Positions 5,673-5,686 of a stretch of DNA of 5,686 nt are shown in pieces. Made by a program: the position numbers and the translations under genes. The DNA is taken from assembly GCA_031282285.1 (NCBI GenBank), contig JAITEA010000247.1, positions 1 to 5,686 on the forward strand, given 5' to 3'. This DNA comes from Helicobacteraceae bacterium (GTDB lineage Bacteria > Campylobacterota > Campylobacteria > Campylobacterales > SZUA-545). Every line of letters starts with the position of its first letter. Position 1 is the first letter of the stretch. Below the pieces are notes generated by a model. It was not told the origin of the DNA and ran no database searches. It saw only the letters and a list, made by a program, of their open reading frames with translations.

Positions 5673-5686
5673 TTCTCTCGCGCCTT

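Larger units (their letters stand above)
5511..5686. other. Intergenic tail with G-rich repeats
   Basis: No gene is seen on either strand; the longest plausible start here (GTG near 5607) stops after about 14 codons. The region holds the stem-loop, the GGGGGAGT copies and the C6/G6 hairpin listed separately. TCTCCGC at 5512-5518 can also pair with GCGGAGA at 5562-5568, giving an alternative long-range fold. Confidence 0.6.

Overview
The window reads as chromosomal DNA of a Gram-negative bacterium. It is most likely a Campylobacterota member, near Helicobacter or a relative, with unusually high GC for that group. That placement is inferred from the middle gene, which closely resembles the Helicobacter-type 3-methyladenine DNA glycosylase MagIII. 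It is also inferred from a T-rich promoter without a clear -35 box, and from two exported proteins, one with an apparent outer-membrane barrel. CGATCG and GCGATCGC palindromes are strikingly frequent throughout.

Left part (1-1238, minus strand): the start and first 412 codons of an exported protein built from RCC1-type beta-propeller repeats. The gene runs off the left edge. Six full repeats, one shortened repeat and the start of another are visible. At DNA level they show a second-order 312-base period, so a two-repeat block appears to have been duplicated. A divergent intergenic region (1239-1427) holds a promoter candidate for each direction and no gene.

Centre and right (1428-5510, plus strand): a compact three-gene transcription unit. 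It starts with a YmdB-family metallophosphoesterase (TTG start), which overlaps by 4 bases a MagIII-like DNA glycosylase (GTG start behind a strong GGAGG). Ten bases later follows an 864-residue exported protein. That last protein has a signal peptide, an HEGAH zinc-protease motif with a downstream Glu, a beta-rich propeller-like middle and a C-terminal half that looks like an outer-membrane beta-barrel. It is the least ordinary gene here.

Tail (5511-5686): no gene. It holds a short stem-loop, two copies of a GGGGGAGT motif and a C6/G6 hairpin followed by another G run, resembling a degenerate REP-like intergenic repeat cluster.

The first two operon genes are cytoplasmic nucleotide and DNA enzymes. 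The third acts at the cell envelope, so the unit looks like co-transcription rather than one pathway. The RCC1 protein and the protease/barrel protein are both exported, but nothing in the sequence shows that they act together.
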